A stretch of 64,000 nucleotides of DNA from Pseudonocardia sp. CNS-004 (GTDB lineage: Bacteria > Actinomycetota > Actinomycetes > Mycobacteriales > Pseudonocardiaceae). The stretch lies in contig MKJV01000064.1 of the NCBI GenBank assembly GCA_001942185.1, positions 62,001 to 126,000 of the forward strand, in the 5' to 3' direction. The stretch's first letter is position 1; each line of letters begins with the position of its first letter. This document shows, piece after piece, positions 9,349 to 19,152 of this stretch. Below the pieces are notes generated by a model. The model saw only the letters and a program-made list of their open reading frames with translations, searched no databases and was not told the origin of the DNA. Position numbers and translations under genes: made by a program.

Positions 9349-10380
9349 CTAGCTGATCCACTCCTTCACCTGGGAGAGGAGCTTCGGGACGTCGTTCGTG
9401 ATCGGCGTGACGTGCAGATGGGTGACGCCCGCCTCGCGCAGCGCCGCGATCCGTTCCCGCACCCGGGACGGCGGGCCGATCAGGGTGACCCGGTCGATGA
9501 AGTCGTCCGGGAGCGCGGCGGCCGCCTCCTCCTTGCGCCCGTCGAGGTAGAGGTCCTGCACGACCTGCGCGGCGTCGGCGTAACCCTGCCGGGCGAAGAC
9601 CGTGTTGTAGAAGTTGCGACCGCGCGCGCCCATGCCGCCGATGTAGAGCGCGTACATGCCACGGGCCAGCTGCCGGGCAGGCTCGAACATCTCCTCGTCG
9701 AGCGCGAGGAGCCCGCCGCCGGTGATCTGGAGCGGGCCGAGCTCGGGGGCGCGCTTCGCGAGACCGGCGTCCAGAGCGGCCCCGAAGACCTCCCGGACCT
9801 TCTCCGGCATCAGCACGTGCGGTAGCCACCCGTTCGCCAGCTCCGCCGTCATCTCGACGTTCTTGTCGCCGAGTGCGGCCACCCAGATCGGGATGTCCGC
9901 CCGGCGCGGGTGGTTGATCAGCTTCAGCGGCTTGCCGAGGCCGGTGCCCCGGTCCTCCGGCAGCGGGATGGGGTAGAGCCCGTCGTTGGTGAGCCGCTCC
10001 CGCCGCCACACCTTCCGGCAGATCTCGATGATCTCGCGGGTGCGCGCGATCGGCTTGTCGTACGGCACGCCGTGGAAGCCCTCGATCACCTGCGGCCCCG
10101 ACGCCCCGAGCCCCAGGATCGCCCGCCCGTCCGAGAGCGCGTCGAGGCCCGCCGCGGTCATGGCGGTGAGGGTCGGGGTGCGGCTGTAGATCGGCAGGAT
10201 CCCGGAGCCGATCTGCACCCGCTCGGTGCGCGCGGCGAGGTAGCCCATCAACGAGACCGCGTCGAAGCTGTACGCCTCCGCGACCCACACGACGTCCAGG
10301 CCCGCCTGCTCCATCTCGACCACCGTCGCGGCATTGCGGACGGGGTCGTCGCCGTACTGGAGCTGGGTCGACAGCAGCAT
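9349..10380 (-). CDS. LLM class F420-dependent oxidoreductase
   Basis: 343 residues from ATG 10380. Bacterial luciferase-like TIM barrel: VEMEQAGLDVVWVAEAYSFDAVSLMGYLAARTERVQIGSG near the N-terminus, ALSDGRAILGLGASGPQVIEGFHG in the middle and GPPSRVRERIAALREAGVTHLHV at the C-terminus. The pattern fits F420-dependent members (MER/Hmd-like LLM) common in actinobacteria rather than FMN monooxygenases; the cofactor is inferred. The substrate cannot be told. It is divergent from the NUDIX gene, with 40 bp between starts. Confidence 0.85.
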   Translation of the reverse strand: MLLSTQLQYGDDPVRNAATVVEMEQAGLDVVWVAEAYSFDAVSLMGYLAARTERVQIGSGILPIYSRTPTLTAMTAAGLDALSDGRAILGLGASGPQVIEGFHGVPYDKPIARTREIIEICRKVWRRERLTNDGLYPIPLPEDRGTGLGKPLKLINHPRRADIPIWVAALGDKNVEMTAELANGWLPHVLMPEKVREVFGAALDAGLAKRAPELGPLQITGGGLLALDEEMFEPARQLARGMYALYIGGMGARGRNFYNTVFARQGYADAAQVVQDLYLDGRKEEAAAALPDDFIDRVTLIGPPSRVRERIAALREAGVTHLHVTPITNDVPKLLSQVKEWIS

Positions 10381-10408
10381 GGGAGCAGATGTTACCCGCG
10401 AGTCAAGT

Positions 10409-10421
10409 TAGGCTGCGGGTG
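10409..10421 (+). promoter_or_regulatory. Leaderless-type promoter of the NUDIX gene
   Basis: -10 TAGGCT at 10409-10414 is followed by exactly six bases and then the GTG at 10421. There is no Shine-Dalgarno sequence. Four other genes in the window have the same TANNNT-N6-GTG layout (2699 minus, 24152, 39469, 60246). Confidence 0.6.
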
Positions 10422-10882
10422 TGAGGTTCCGCGTCGTCCCGGCCGCATACGTGTTCCTGCTCCGCGGCACCGGCGCCGAGGCCGAGGTGCTGCTGCAGCT
10501 GCGCCAGGGCACGGGGTACCGCGACGGCCACTGGGCCGCGGCGGCCGCCGGCCACGTCGAGGCCGACGAGTCGGCGTTCGCCGCTGCGTGCCGGGAGGCG
10601 GCGGAGGAGGCCGGCGTGAAGATCGACCCCGCCGACCTCGAGCCGCTCACCAGCATGCACCGCACCCACGCCAACCACGACCCCGTCGACGAGCGCGTCG
10701 ACTTCTTCTTCGCCTGCCGCCGCTGGGCGGGCGAGCCGCGGCTGATGGAGGAGGCCAAGTCGGCGGGCCTGGGATGGTTCCCGCTCGCCGAGCTGCCGGA
10801 GCCGGTGGTGCCGCACGAGCGGTACGTGCTCGACGCCCTGCGCGCCGGCACCGTGGCGGCGATCACGACCTTCGGCTTCTGA
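10421..10882 (+). CDS. NUDIX hydrolase
   Basis: 153 residues from a leaderless GTG. The NUDIX box is complete: GHVEADESAFAAACREAAEEAGV (residues 45-67) matches GX5EX7REUXEEXGU. The frame around it (VVPAAYVFLLRG, YRDGHWAAAAAGHV, VDFFFACRRWAGEP, GLGWFPLAELPEPVVPH) resembles MutT/dihydroneopterin-pyrophosphatase-like NUDIX domains of actinobacteria. It would hydrolyse a nucleoside diphosphate linked to X; the substrate is not determinable. It converges on the acyl-CoA synthetase gene with 3 bp between stops. Confidence 0.9.
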   Translation: MRFRVVPAAYVFLLRGTGAEAEVLLQLRQGTGYRDGHWAAAAAGHVEADESAFAAACREAAEEAGVKIDPADLEPLTSMHRTHANHDPVDERVDFFFACRRWAGEPRLMEEAKSAGLGWFPLAELPEPVVPHERYVLDALRAGTVAAITTFGF

Positions 10883-10885
10883 CCC

Positions 10886-12445
10886 TCACACGATCGTCCG
10901 CTCCCGGCCCTGCCAGTACGGCTCGCGCAGCTGCTTCTTGAGCACCTTGCCGGTGAGGTTGCGGGGCAGCTCGTCGACGACGTCCACGGTCTTCGGGCAC
11001 TTGAACGCCGCCAGGTGCTCGCGGCAGTGCGCGATCAGGGCCTCCGGGTCGACCGTGACGTCCCGCGCCGCGACGACCACGGCCTTCGGCACCTCGCCCC
11101 ACCGGTCGTCCGGCACCCCGATGACCGCGACGTCGTCGACGGTGGGGTGTTCGGCCAGCACGCGCTCGATCTCGGCGGGGTAGATGTTCTCGCCACCGCT
11201 GACGATCATGTCCTTGATCCGGTCGGTGACGTAGAGGTAGCCGTCTGCGTCCACGTGGCCGCCGTCGCCGGTGCGCAGCCAGCCGTCCGCGGTGATCGTC
11301 GCCGCCGTCGCCTCCGGCCTGCCCCAGTAGCCGCCCATGACCTGGTCGGTGCGCACCCAGATCTCACCCGGCTCCCCGGTGGGCACCGGCTCGCCGGTGG
11401 CCGGGTCGCGCACCTCGATCTCGACGTCCTGGATCGGCCTGCCCGCGGAGACGAGGCGGTGCTCGACTGCCGGGTTCGCGTGGTCCTCCGGGCCGAGCGT
11501 GCTGACCACGCCGCACGCCTCGGTCATCCCGTACACCTGGTGCATCACGCCGGGGAACAGGGCGAGGCACGCGCGCATGACCGGCAGCGGCATGGGCGAG
11601 GCGCCGTAGGACAGGGCCCGCAGCGCGGAGAAGTCGCGCTCGGCAGCGCCCGGCACCTGCGCCATCGCCGCCAGCAGCGCCGGCACCAGGAACGTGTGGG
11701 TGATCCGTTCGGACTCCAGCATCTCCAGCACGGCCGCCGGATCGGGCATCCGCAGCATCAGGATGTGGGCGCCGCGTGACATGGCCAGAAGCGCGTAGCT
11801 GGTGCCCCCGACGTGGTAGAGCGGCATCGCCACCTGCACCCGCGCATCGGTGCCGATCTCGAGGTCGGCGGAGACGTTGCGGGCGTGCGCCGTCATGCCC
11901 CGGTGGGTGAGCATCGCGCCCTTCGGGAAGCCGGTGGTGCCCGACGTGTACAGCTGCACGAAGCAGTCGTCGGGTGTGCACCCGTACGCGTCGCCGCCCG
12001 GCTCGTGCGCGGCGAGCAGGTCCTCGTACTCGTCGTCGGGCCCGCCGACCCGGATCACCCGCTCGACGGCGGGCAGGTTCGGCCGCAACCGCTCGACGGC
12101 GTCCGCGAACTCCGGCCCGACGAACAGCACGCGCGCGGATGCGTCGTTGATCACGTAAGCGATCTCGGGCGGTGCCAGCCGGAAGTTGACCACCGCGTTG
12201 ACCGTGCCGGCGCGGGCGCACGCGAGCGTCGTCTCCAGGCACGACGGGTGGTTCAGGTCGAGGACGGCGACCCGGTCGCCCGGCGCCAGGCCGATGGCCC
12301 GCTGAGCTGCCGCGTTCTGCTGCACCCTGCGGTCGAGCTCGGCCCACGTGCGCGTGGTTCCGGAGTGGCTGACGGCCGGTGCGTCGGGGCGCACCTGGGC
12401 CCAGTGGGAGACGATCGCGGCGTAGTCGGTGAGCTGGGTGGGCAT
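10886..12445 (-). CDS. Acyl-CoA synthetase / AMP-dependent ligase (FadD-like)
   Basis: 519 residues from ATG 12445. ANL-superfamily motifs are in order: the P-loop-like LYTSGTTGFPKGAMLTHRG, the A5 motif VYGMTEACG, YWGRPEATAATITADGWLRTGD, DRIKDMIVSGGENIYPAEIE and the catalytic A10 lysine in PRNLTGKVLKKQLRE. It activates a carboxylic acid as the acyl-AMP and then transfers it to CoA. Resemblance is to medium/long-chain or aryl FadD enzymes. It stands alone, so the substrate is unknown. Confidence 0.9.
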   Translation of the reverse strand: MPTQLTDYAAIVSHWAQVRPDAPAVSHSGTTRTWAELDRRVQQNAAAQRAIGLAPGDRVAVLDLNHPSCLETTLACARAGTVNAVVNFRLAPPEIAYVINDASARVLFVGPEFADAVERLRPNLPAVERVIRVGGPDDEYEDLLAAHEPGGDAYGCTPDDCFVQLYTSGTTGFPKGAMLTHRGMTAHARNVSADLEIGTDARVQVAMPLYHVGGTSYALLAMSRGAHILMLRMPDPAAVLEMLESERITHTFLVPALLAAMAQVPGAAERDFSALRALSYGASPMPLPVMRACLALFPGVMHQVYGMTEACGVVSTLGPEDHANPAVEHRLVSAGRPIQDVEIEVRDPATGEPVPTGEPGEIWVRTDQVMGGYWGRPEATAATITADGWLRTGDGGHVDADGYLYVTDRIKDMIVSGGENIYPAEIERVLAEHPTVDDVAVIGVPDDRWGEVPKAVVVAARDVTVDPEALIAHCREHLAAFKCPKTVDVVDELPRNLTGKVLKKQLREPYWQGRERTIV

Positions 12446-12654
12446 GAGGCCTCCGCGGCGGCTCGAGCTGTGGGGTCGATCACACTCGCCGGCACCGGAG
12501 CATAACGCCGGGTGACGTCCGCGAGAACGGGGCGAATCGGGCCGCTCGCCCGAGACCCGGCCGAATGCCGGTTCACACCACTGGATACGGTGAGGATTCC
12601 CACCCCCGGGCAACCCCCGTGCCGGCGGGTCGTCACGACCACTCGGAGTTCCCT

Positions 12655-13476
12655 ATGAGCTCTCCCATGCAGGTCTCTCGGATGCGCGCCGCGGCGCGGC
12701 GGGTGAAAGCAGGTGGCGAACGCTTCCTCGGGGGTGTGCTGCCCGGCGCATCCGCCCGCAGGCTGCAGATCAAGGCCTTCGCCGACGACTGGGCCGCCGC
12801 CAACCTGGAGGCCCGCCGCGCCACCGGGCCGCTGTGGGTCGTGCTCGGTGACTCGGCCAGCCAGGGCATCGGCGCCACCCGGCGCGACACCGGCTACGTC
12901 GGCGTCGTCCACGAGCGGCTGCGCCACCGCGAGGCGTGGCGCGTGATCAACCTGTCGCGCGCGGGCGCGGGCGTCGCCGACGTGCTCAGCCGGCAGCTGC
13001 CCGAGCTCATCGACCTGACGAGGGACCAGTCAGCCGCCCTGGTGAGCTGCATCATCGGCGCCGAGGACATCGCCCGCCGGGTCCCCGGCATCGACGTGTC
13101 ACTGCGGCAACTGCTCGCCGCCCTGCCGTCGGGCACCGTGGTCGCCACGTTCGCGCGCGGCGCACGGGGTGGTCCCGCAGCGGCACTCGACGCGATCACC
13201 CGCGAGGAGGCGGCGCGCCACCGGCTGCGCGTCGCCGAGCTCCCGCCGAAGTTCGGGCCCGGGAGCAAGGGGCGGGAGTCGAGCCCACTCGGTGACGTCG
13301 ACCACGCCGCGTGGGCCGAGGCGGTCCTCGCCGCGATCGACGGCCCGCCCGCAGAGGTCGCGCCCTCCACCGATCCCGAGCTCCCCGTGGTGCCCGCCAC
13401 CGTGAAGGCGGTCACCGAGGGTTCCTCCGACAAGAAGCGCGAGCCGGCGGGCGACGCCGAGCCGGGCGACGACTAG
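12655..13476 (+). CDS. SGNH/GDSL hydrolase
   Basis: 273 residues from ATG 12655, with CGGAG six bases upstream. Block I of the SGNH fold is LWVVLGDSASQGIGA (catalytic Ser in GDS). Block II/III equivalents are NLSRAGAGVADVL and SCIIGAEDIARR, where the usual GxND Asn appears altered. The C-terminal Asp-His pair may be DVDHAAWAEAV. A basic, helical N-terminus precedes the domain and a charged Pro/Lys/Glu-rich tail follows. It would be an esterase or lipase. Downstream lies an ABC operon starting 16 bp after the stop, probably cotranscribed. Confidence 0.8.
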   Translation: MSSPMQVSRMRAAARRVKAGGERFLGGVLPGASARRLQIKAFADDWAAANLEARRATGPLWVVLGDSASQGIGATRRDTGYVGVVHERLRHREAWRVINLSRAGAGVADVLSRQLPELIDLTRDQSAALVSCIIGAEDIARRVPGIDVSLRQLLAALPSGTVVATFARGARGGPAAALDAITREEAARHRLRVAELPPKFGPGSKGRESSPLGDVDHAAWAEAVLAAIDGPPAEVAPSTDPELPVVPATVKAVTEGSSDKKREPAGDAEPGDD

Positions 13477-13492
13477 CCGGACCAGCGACCTG

Positions 13493-14410
13493 GTGCAGGA
13501 CGACCGGACCGGCCGCGTCACCGTCCACGAGCTGAGCAAGCGGTTCGGGGCCGTGCAGGCAGTCGACGGGCTGACCTTCTCGGTGGAACCGGGCGTCGTC
13601 ACCGGCTTCCTCGGCCCGAACGGCTCGGGGAAGACCACGACGCTGCGGATGATCCTCGGGCTCGTCACCCCCACCGCGGGCGAGGCGCGGATCAACGGGG
13701 TGCCGTTCACGGAGCTGGAGCGACCCGCGCGGACCGTGGGCGCGGTGCTCGAGGCGCAGGGCTTCCACCCCGCCCGTACGGCGCGCGCCCACCTGCTCGC
13801 CTGTGCCGCGGCGATCGAGGTGCCCGACGAGGCGGCGGAACACGCGCTCGGCACCGTCGGGCTCGCCGACGCGGGCGGCCGCCCGGTGGGCGAGTACTCC
13901 CTCGGCATGCGGCAGCGCCTCGCACTGGCCGTCGCGCTGCTCGGCGATCCGCAGGTGCTGGTGCTCGACGAGCCGGGCAACGGGCTCGACCCGGAGGGCA
14001 TCGCCTGGATGCGGGCGTTCCTGCGGACGTTCGCCGCGCAGGGCCGCAGCGTCCTCATCTCCAGCCACCTGCTCGCCGAGATGGAGCAGACGGCCGACCA
14101 CCTGGTGGTGATCAGCCGTGGGCGGTGCGTCTACCAGGGATCGCTCGCGCAGCTGCGGGGATCGCGCACCGCGCGCGTGCTCGTGCGCAGCGCCGACCCG
14201 GTGCGGCTGGCCGACGCGCTCGCGGGCACCGGGGTGCTGGAGATCGACACCCTCTCCGACGGCTGGCTCGGGGTGGCGGGCACCGACCCCGTCCACGTCG
14301 GGGACGTGGCGCTCACCGCGGGGGTGGCCGTGTACGGCATGGTGCACGAGCGGGTGGACCTGGAGCAGCTGTTCTTCCAGCTCACCGCGGAGCCGTGGCA
14401 GGCGCTGTGA
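13493..14410 (+). CDS. ABC transporter ATP-binding protein (drug-efflux type)
   Basis: 305 residues from GTG 13493. Walker A is GPNGSGKTT (about residues 41-49), the signature is YSLGMRQRLALA (LSLGMRQR class), Walker B is VLVLDEPGNGLDPEG and the H-loop is ISSHLLAEMEQ. The YSLGMRQR signature and the GMVHERVDLEQLFFQLT C-terminal tail are typical of the CcmA/DrrA-like daunorubicin and bacitracin-type exporters. It pairs with the membrane subunit that follows by a GTGA overlap. Confidence 0.92.
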   Translation: MQDDRTGRVTVHELSKRFGAVQAVDGLTFSVEPGVVTGFLGPNGSGKTTTLRMILGLVTPTAGEARINGVPFTELERPARTVGAVLEAQGFHPARTARAHLLACAAAIEVPDEAAEHALGTVGLADAGGRPVGEYSLGMRQRLALAVALLGDPQVLVLDEPGNGLDPEGIAWMRAFLRTFAAQGRSVLISSHLLAEMEQTADHLVVISRGRCVYQGSLAQLRGSRTARVLVRSADPVRLADALAGTGVLEIDTLSDGWLGVAGTDPVHVGDVALTAGVAVYGMVHERVDLEQLFFQLTAEPWQAL

Positions 14411-15236
14411 ACGTCGTGGGGGAGATCGCGGCGCCGGTCCGCGCGGAGTTCCGCAAGGTCGCGTCGACGAAGCTGTGGTGGGCACTGCTGATCCCGGTCG
14501 CCCTGCTCTCGAGCATGATCAACCTCTTCGGCGGGGTCTTCACGGCCGCGTTCCCCGAGGAACAGCTGCCGCTCCTGCTCGGGTCGATCGCCTACGCGCT
14601 CGGGATGACCAGCGTGTTCGCCGCGGTGCACGGCCTCGTCGCGGCGGCAGGGGAGTACCGGCACCGCACCATCACCACCACCTACCTCACGACCCGCGGC
14701 CGCGCCCCGTACTCCTGGCGAAGATGCTGGTCAGCGCAGGTGTCGGCGGCAGCTACGCCGTGGCGACGGTGGTCGTGGGAGTGCTCGCGGGCGTCGCCGC
14801 CGACGCGGGCGCGGCGTTCCCCGGCGCCGGCCCGCTACTGGCCACCACCCTGATCGGCGTCGCGGTGTCGGCGCTGTGGGGTGCGCTCGGCGCCGCGTTC
14901 GGCACGGCGGTGAACAACCTGGTCAGCGCACTCGTGTCCCTGCTGCTGTACCTGATGGTCGGCGAGCTCCTGATCGGTGCGCTGCTCGACGAGGCGGAGT
15001 CGGAGACGACCCGCTCCCTGGCGTCGTACATGCCGGGCAACGCGGGAGAGGTCGCGGTCTACGGCATCCCGGCCGAGGAGCTCGCGGGCCCGGTCACCGG
15101 CCCCCAGGTCGTCGAGCTGCTGGCCGGTGTCACGAGCCCGCCGGCCTGGGGCGTCGCGCTGCTGGTCCTCGCGACCTGGACGGTGGCGGTCGGCGTCGTC
15201 GGCTGGCAGGTCGCGGCCCGCCGCGACATCACGTAG
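14407..15236 (+). CDS. ABC-2 type permease, frameshifted
   Basis: Partner of the preceding ATPase, with GTG 14407 overlapping its stop. The N-terminal part reads VNVVGEIAAPVRAEFRKVASTKLWWALLIPVALLSSMINLFGG, then several hydrophobic helices. After YLTTRGRAP the frame changes at about 14715: one G appears missing before GTACTCCTGGCGAAG. The natural continuation LLAKMLVSAGVGGSYAVATVVVGVLAG, three further TM segments and VGWQVAARRDIT run to the stop. Restoring one base gives ~277 aa, normal for ABC2-membrane proteins. A sequencing error is more likely than a real lesion. Confidence 0.8.
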
Positions 15237-15249
15237 CAGGCGCCCGGAC

Positions 15250-15337
15250 GCGCGACTCGCGTGCCTCGAGACCCCGACTCGCGGGGAGCGAAGCGACCCC
15301 GCCCGCGAGTCGGGGTTTCCGTGCGCGTGAGTCGGGG
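15250..15337. repeat. Nested-stem intergenic repeat, copy 1
   Basis: Inner perfect stem: CCCCGACTCGCGGG at 15272-15285 pairs with CCCGCGAGTCGGGG at 15302-15315. Outer, weaker stem: GCGACTCGCGTGC near 15252 with GTGCGCGTGAGTCG at 15321-15334. The same architecture recurs at 24876 and 39333. It lies between the permease and the fused exporter and could act as a terminator. Confidence 0.7.
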
Positions 15338-15426
15338 TCCGGGTGCGGGCGAGCCGGGTGTGACGCAGGCCTCCGCGCGCTGTTGCCGCGAGTGGATACG
15401 TCGGTGTGGCGGCATAACGTGGAGGC

Positions 15427-18400
15427 GTGCCCGATGCTCGCTCCCCCGGTTGGATCCGCAGGTTGGTCCGCGCCTGCCTGCGTCACCGCGCGGTCGCGGT
15501 GGGCGCGCTCGTGGCGTCGGCGTTCGGGGTCAGCCTCGAGGCGGTCGGTCCGCTGCTGACGCGCGTCGCCGTGGACGACGCGGTCGCCGGGTCCACGGCA
15601 GTGCTCGGCCCGGTCGTCGCGGCGGTGCTGGGGCTGGCGCTGGTGCGCTTCGCCGCGGCGTTCCTGCGGCGCTACCTCGCCGGCCGGCTCGCCCTCGACG
15701 TGCAGCACGACCTGCGGCGGCAGGTGTTCGCCGCGATGCAGCGGCTCGACGGCGAGCGGCAGGACGCCATGCGCACGGGGCAGGTCGTGTCGCGCGCGAT
15801 CACCGACCTGCAACTGGTGCAGTCGCTGCTGTCGATGGTGCCGCTCTCGCTCGGGGCGGTCGTGCTCGTCGTCGCGTCCGTCGGGGCGATGCTGTGGCTC
15901 TCCCCGCTGCTCACGCTGGTCGCGCTGGTGGTCCTGCCGGCCGTGGGGTGGATCGCGCTGCGCACGCGGGCGAAGCTGTTCCCGGCCACGTGGTCGGCGC
16001 AGCAGCGGGCGGCCGACATCGCCCAGCACGTGGAGGAGACCGTCACCGGGGTGCGGGTGGTGAAGGGCTTCGGCCAGGAGGCCCGGGAGACCGCGTCGCT
16101 CGAGCGGGGGGCTGCACGCCTGTTCGCCGAGCGGATGCGCACCGCGCGGCTCACCTCCAGGCTCAACCCCACGTTGCTCGCGCTCCCCACGTTCGGGCAG
16201 GTCGGTGTGATCGCCGTGGGCGGCTGGCTCGCGTTGCACGGTTCGATCAGCCTCGGCACGTTCCTGGCGTTCTCCACCTACCTCGCCCAGCTGGTCGGGC
16301 CTGCGCGGTTGCTCGGCTCGGTGGTGGTGAGCGCGCAGCTGGCGCGCGCGGGGGTGGAGCGGGTGCACGACCTGCTCGACTCCCAGCCGGACGTCGTCGA
16401 CCCGGCCTCCCCGGTGCCGCTCCCGGAGGGCCCGCTCTCGGTGGAGCTGCGGGACGTCACGTTCGGCTACTCGCGACACGAACCCGTACTCGACGACGTC
16501 ACGCTGCGGGTGGAGCCGTGCGAGACGCTCGCCATCGTCGGCACCGCGGGGTCCGGCAAGTCCACCGTCGCGCTCCTGCTGCCGCGCTTCTACGACCCCC
16601 AGCAGGGCGAGCTGCGCATCGGCGACGTGCCGCTGCCGCAGCTGCGGCTCGCCGACCTGCGCCGCGAGCTCGGCGTGGTGTTCGAGGAGGCGTTCCTGTT
16701 CTCCGACACCATCCGCGCCAACATCGCCTACGGCCGCCCCGACGCGAGCGACGACGAGGTGCGGGCGGCGGCGCGCGCGGCGCAGGTCGACGGGTTCGTC
16801 GAGCAGCTGCCCGACGGTTACGACACGCTCGTCGGCGAGCGCGGTCTCACGCTGTCCGGTGGGCAGCGTCAGCGGATCGCGTTGGCCAGGGCGGTGCTCA
16901 CGGATCCGCGCGTGCTGGTGCTGGACGACGCCACGTCCGCCGTCGACACCGCCACCGAGGCCGCCATCCACGACACGCTGCGCGCCCTCACCGCCGGGCG
17001 CACCACGCTGCTCGTCGCGCACCGCCGTTCGAGCCTCGCCCTCGCCGACCGGATCGCCGTGCTCGACGCGGGCCGCGTCGTCGACGTCGGCACGGAGGCG
17101 GAGCTGATGGAGCGCTGCGCGCTGTTCCGGGAGCTGTTGGACGCGCCGGGCGGCGTGCAGGAACGCGACATCCGGCGTGCGGAAACGGGAGACTCGCCGG
17201 AGCTGTGGCCGGAGCCTGCCGTGGAGGGCACGGTGGCGGAGCCCCGGATGGCGGCCCCATCCGCGATGGGGGCGCGCGGGGGCGCCGGGATGAGCGCCGC
17301 GGGCGACATGGCGCCCACCCCGGAGCTGATGGCCGCCGTGGAGGCGCTGCCGCCGGCCACGGAGGTGCCCCGCGTCCCCGGCGAGGACCCCACCGCCCCG
17401 GACCCGGCGTTCCGCCTCGCCCGGCTGTTGCGCCCGGTGCGCAGGCCGTTGCTCATCGGGATCGCGCTGGTGGCACTCGACGCGCTGGGCAGTCTCGCGC
17501 TCCCCGGCATCACGAGGCTGGCGATCGACGGCGGCATCACGGCGGGCGCGTCCGATGTGCTGGTCACGGCCTCGTTGCTGGGGATCGGACTGGTCGTCGC
17601 GGGGTGGCTGGTGGTGGCCGCGCAGACGGTCGTCACGGCGCGCGCCGGGGAGTCCCTGCTCTACCTGCTGCGGGTGCGCAGCTACGCCCACCTGCAGCGG
17701 CTGGGGCTGGACTACTTCGAGCGCGAGCTGTCGGGCCGGATCATGACCCGGATGACCACCGACGTCGACGCGCTGTCGACGTTCCTGCAGACCGGGCTCG
17801 CACAGGCCGTGGTCAGCGTGCTCACGATCGGCGGTGTCGCGGCCGCGCTCCTGGTCACCGACGTGGAGCTCGCGTTCGTCGCGCTCGCCGTGGTGCCGCT
17901 GCTCGCGGTGGCCACGGTGTTCTTCCGCCGGGTGGCGTCGGCCGCCTACGCGGAGGCCCGCGAGCGGGTGAGCGTCGTCAACGCCGACCTGCAGGAGAAC
18001 GTCACGGGTGTGCGCGTCGCGCAGGCCTACGTCCGGGAGGAGCGCAGCGCCACCGCGTTCGGCGAGCGCAGCGCCGCCTACCGGCGGTCGCGGCTGCGGG
18101 CGCAGCGCTACATCGCCACGTACTTCCCGTTCGTCGCGTTGCTGTCCGACGTCGCCACGGCCGCGGTGCTCGGCGTCGGTGCGGCGCGCGTGGCGGGCGG
18201 TGACCTCACGCCCGGCGTGCTCACGGCCTTCCTGCTCTACCTCGGGTTGTTCTTCGCGCCGGTGCAGCAGCTGTCACAGGTCTTCGACGGCTACCAGCAG
18301 GCCCGCATCGGCCTGTCCCGCATCGGCGACCTGCTGCGCACGCCCACATCGGTGCCCCCGGAGCCTGCGGCCGACCCGGCGCCGGTTCCCGAGCGGTTGC

Positions 18401-19140
18401 GCGGCGAGGTGGAGCTGCGCGACGTCGGCTTCAGCTACACGGGGGCCGCGTCGCCCGCGCTCGAGGGCGTCTCGCTACGGGTCGCGCCCGGCGAGACGAT
18501 CGCGTTCGTCGGGGCCACCGGCGCGGGCAAGTCCACGGTGGTCAAGCTGCTCGCCCGCTTCTACGACACCGGCTCGGGCGCGGTGCTCGTCGACGGGGTG
18601 GACGTCCGTCGCTACCCGCTGGCCGCGTACCGGCAGCGGCTGGGCATCGTGCCGCAGGAGCCGCACCTGTTCACCGGTGACGTCGCCGCCAACATCGCCT
18701 ACGCCCGGCCCGACGCGAGCCGGGCCGAGATCGAGGCGGCGGCGCGTGCGGTCGGGGCGTTGGACCTGGTCCGCGGCTTGCCCGGCGGGTTCCGGCATCC
18801 GGTCGGGGAGCGCGGGCAGGGCCTGTCCGCGGGGCAGCGGCAGCTCATCGCCCTCGCCCGTGCCGAGCTCGCCGACCCGGACATCCTGCTGTTCGACGAG
18901 GCCACGGCCGCGCTCGACCCGGCCACGGAGGCGGCGGTGCACGCGGCGGGCGACCGCGTCACGTCCCGCCGCACGGCGTTCGTGGTCGCCCACCGCCTCG
19001 GCACGGCGGCGCGTGCCGACCGGATCGTGGTGCTCGACGGGGGCCGGATCGTCGAGGTGGGCTCGCACGCCGAGCTGCTCGCGTCGGGTGGGCACTACGC
19101 ACGGCTCTGGGAGGCCGGGGAGATGGAGCCGGCGGCGTAG
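15427..19140 (+). CDS. Fused (two-half) ABC multidrug exporter
   Basis: 1237 residues: TM domain 1, NBD1, linker, TM domain 2, NBD2, as in Mycobacterium Rv0194-type exporters. NBD1: Walker A GTAGSGKST (~372-380), FEEAF at the Q-loop, LSGGQ, VLVLDDATSAVD. NBD2: Walker A GATGAGKST (~1029-1037), PQEPHLF, LSAGQ, ILLFDEATAALD, AHRLG. NBD1 has Asp for the catalytic Glu and Glu for the Q-loop Gln, and NBD2 has LSAGQ. Together these give one degenerate and one consensus ATP site, as in asymmetric exporters like TM287/288. GTG 15427 has GGAGG immediately upstream and a possible -10 CATAAC at 15413-15418. Confidence 0.93.
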   Translation: MPDARSPGWIRRLVRACLRHRAVAVGALVASAFGVSLEAVGPLLTRVAVDDAVAGSTAVLGPVVAAVLGLALVRFAAAFLRRYLAGRLALDVQHDLRRQVFAAMQRLDGERQDAMRTGQVVSRAITDLQLVQSLLSMVPLSLGAVVLVVASVGAMLWLSPLLTLVALVVLPAVGWIALRTRAKLFPATWSAQQRAADIAQHVEETVTGVRVVKGFGQEARETASLERGAARLFAERMRTARLTSRLNPTLLALPTFGQVGVIAVGGWLALHGSISLGTFLAFSTYLAQLVGPARLLGSVVVSAQLARAGVERVHDLLDSQPDVVDPASPVPLPEGPLSVELRDVTFGYSRHEPVLDDVTLRVEPCETLAIVGTAGSGKSTVALLLPRFYDPQQGELRIGDVPLPQLRLADLRRELGVVFEEAFLFSDTIRANIAYGRPDASDDEVRAAARAAQVDGFVEQLPDGYDTLVGERGLTLSGGQRQRIALARAVLTDPRVLVLDDATSAVDTATEAAIHDTLRALTAGRTTLLVAHRRSSLALADRIAVLDAGRVVDVGTEAELMERCALFRELLDAPGGVQERDIRRAETGDSPELWPEPAVEGTVAEPRMAAPSAMGARGGAGMSAAGDMAPTPELMAAVEALPPATEVPRVPGEDPTAPDPAFRLARLLRPVRRPLLIGIALVALDALGSLALPGITRLAIDGGITAGASDVLVTASLLGIGLVVAGWLVVAAQTVVTARAGESLLYLLRVRSYAHLQRLGLDYFERELSGRIMTRMTTDVDALSTFLQTGLAQAVVSVLTIGGVAAALLVTDVELAFVALAVVPLLAVATVFFRRVASAAYAEARERVSVVNADLQENVTGVRVAQAYVREERSATAFGERSAAYRRSRLRAQRYIATYFPFVALLSDVATAAVLGVGAARVAGGDLTPGVLTAFLLYLGLFFAPVQQLSQVFDGYQQARIGLSRIGDLLRTPTSVPPEPAADPAPVPERLRGEVELRDVGFSYTGAASPALEGVSLRVAPGETIAFVGATGAGKSTVVKLLARFYDTGSGAVLVDGVDVRRYPLAAYRQRLGIVPQEPHLFTGDVAANIAYARPDASRAEIEAAARAVGALDLVRGLPGGFRHPVGERGQGLSAGQRQLIALARAELADPDILLFDEATAALDPATEAAVHAAGDRVTSRRTAFVVAHRLGTAARADRIVVLDGGRIVEVGSHAELLASGGHYARLWEAGEMEPAA

Positions 19141-19152
19141 TCCACGGCGCAA

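Noticed and set aside
14407..15236. The ABC permease as a genuine pseudogene
   Set aside because: A single missing base restores an uninterrupted permease, and identical lesions in unrelated and essential genes point to sequence error.
15229..17691. An 820-codon minus-strand frame opposite the fused ABC exporter
   Set aside because: Composition is Arg/His/Gln-rich without domains and mirrors the codon pattern of the exporter gene, which is clearly real.
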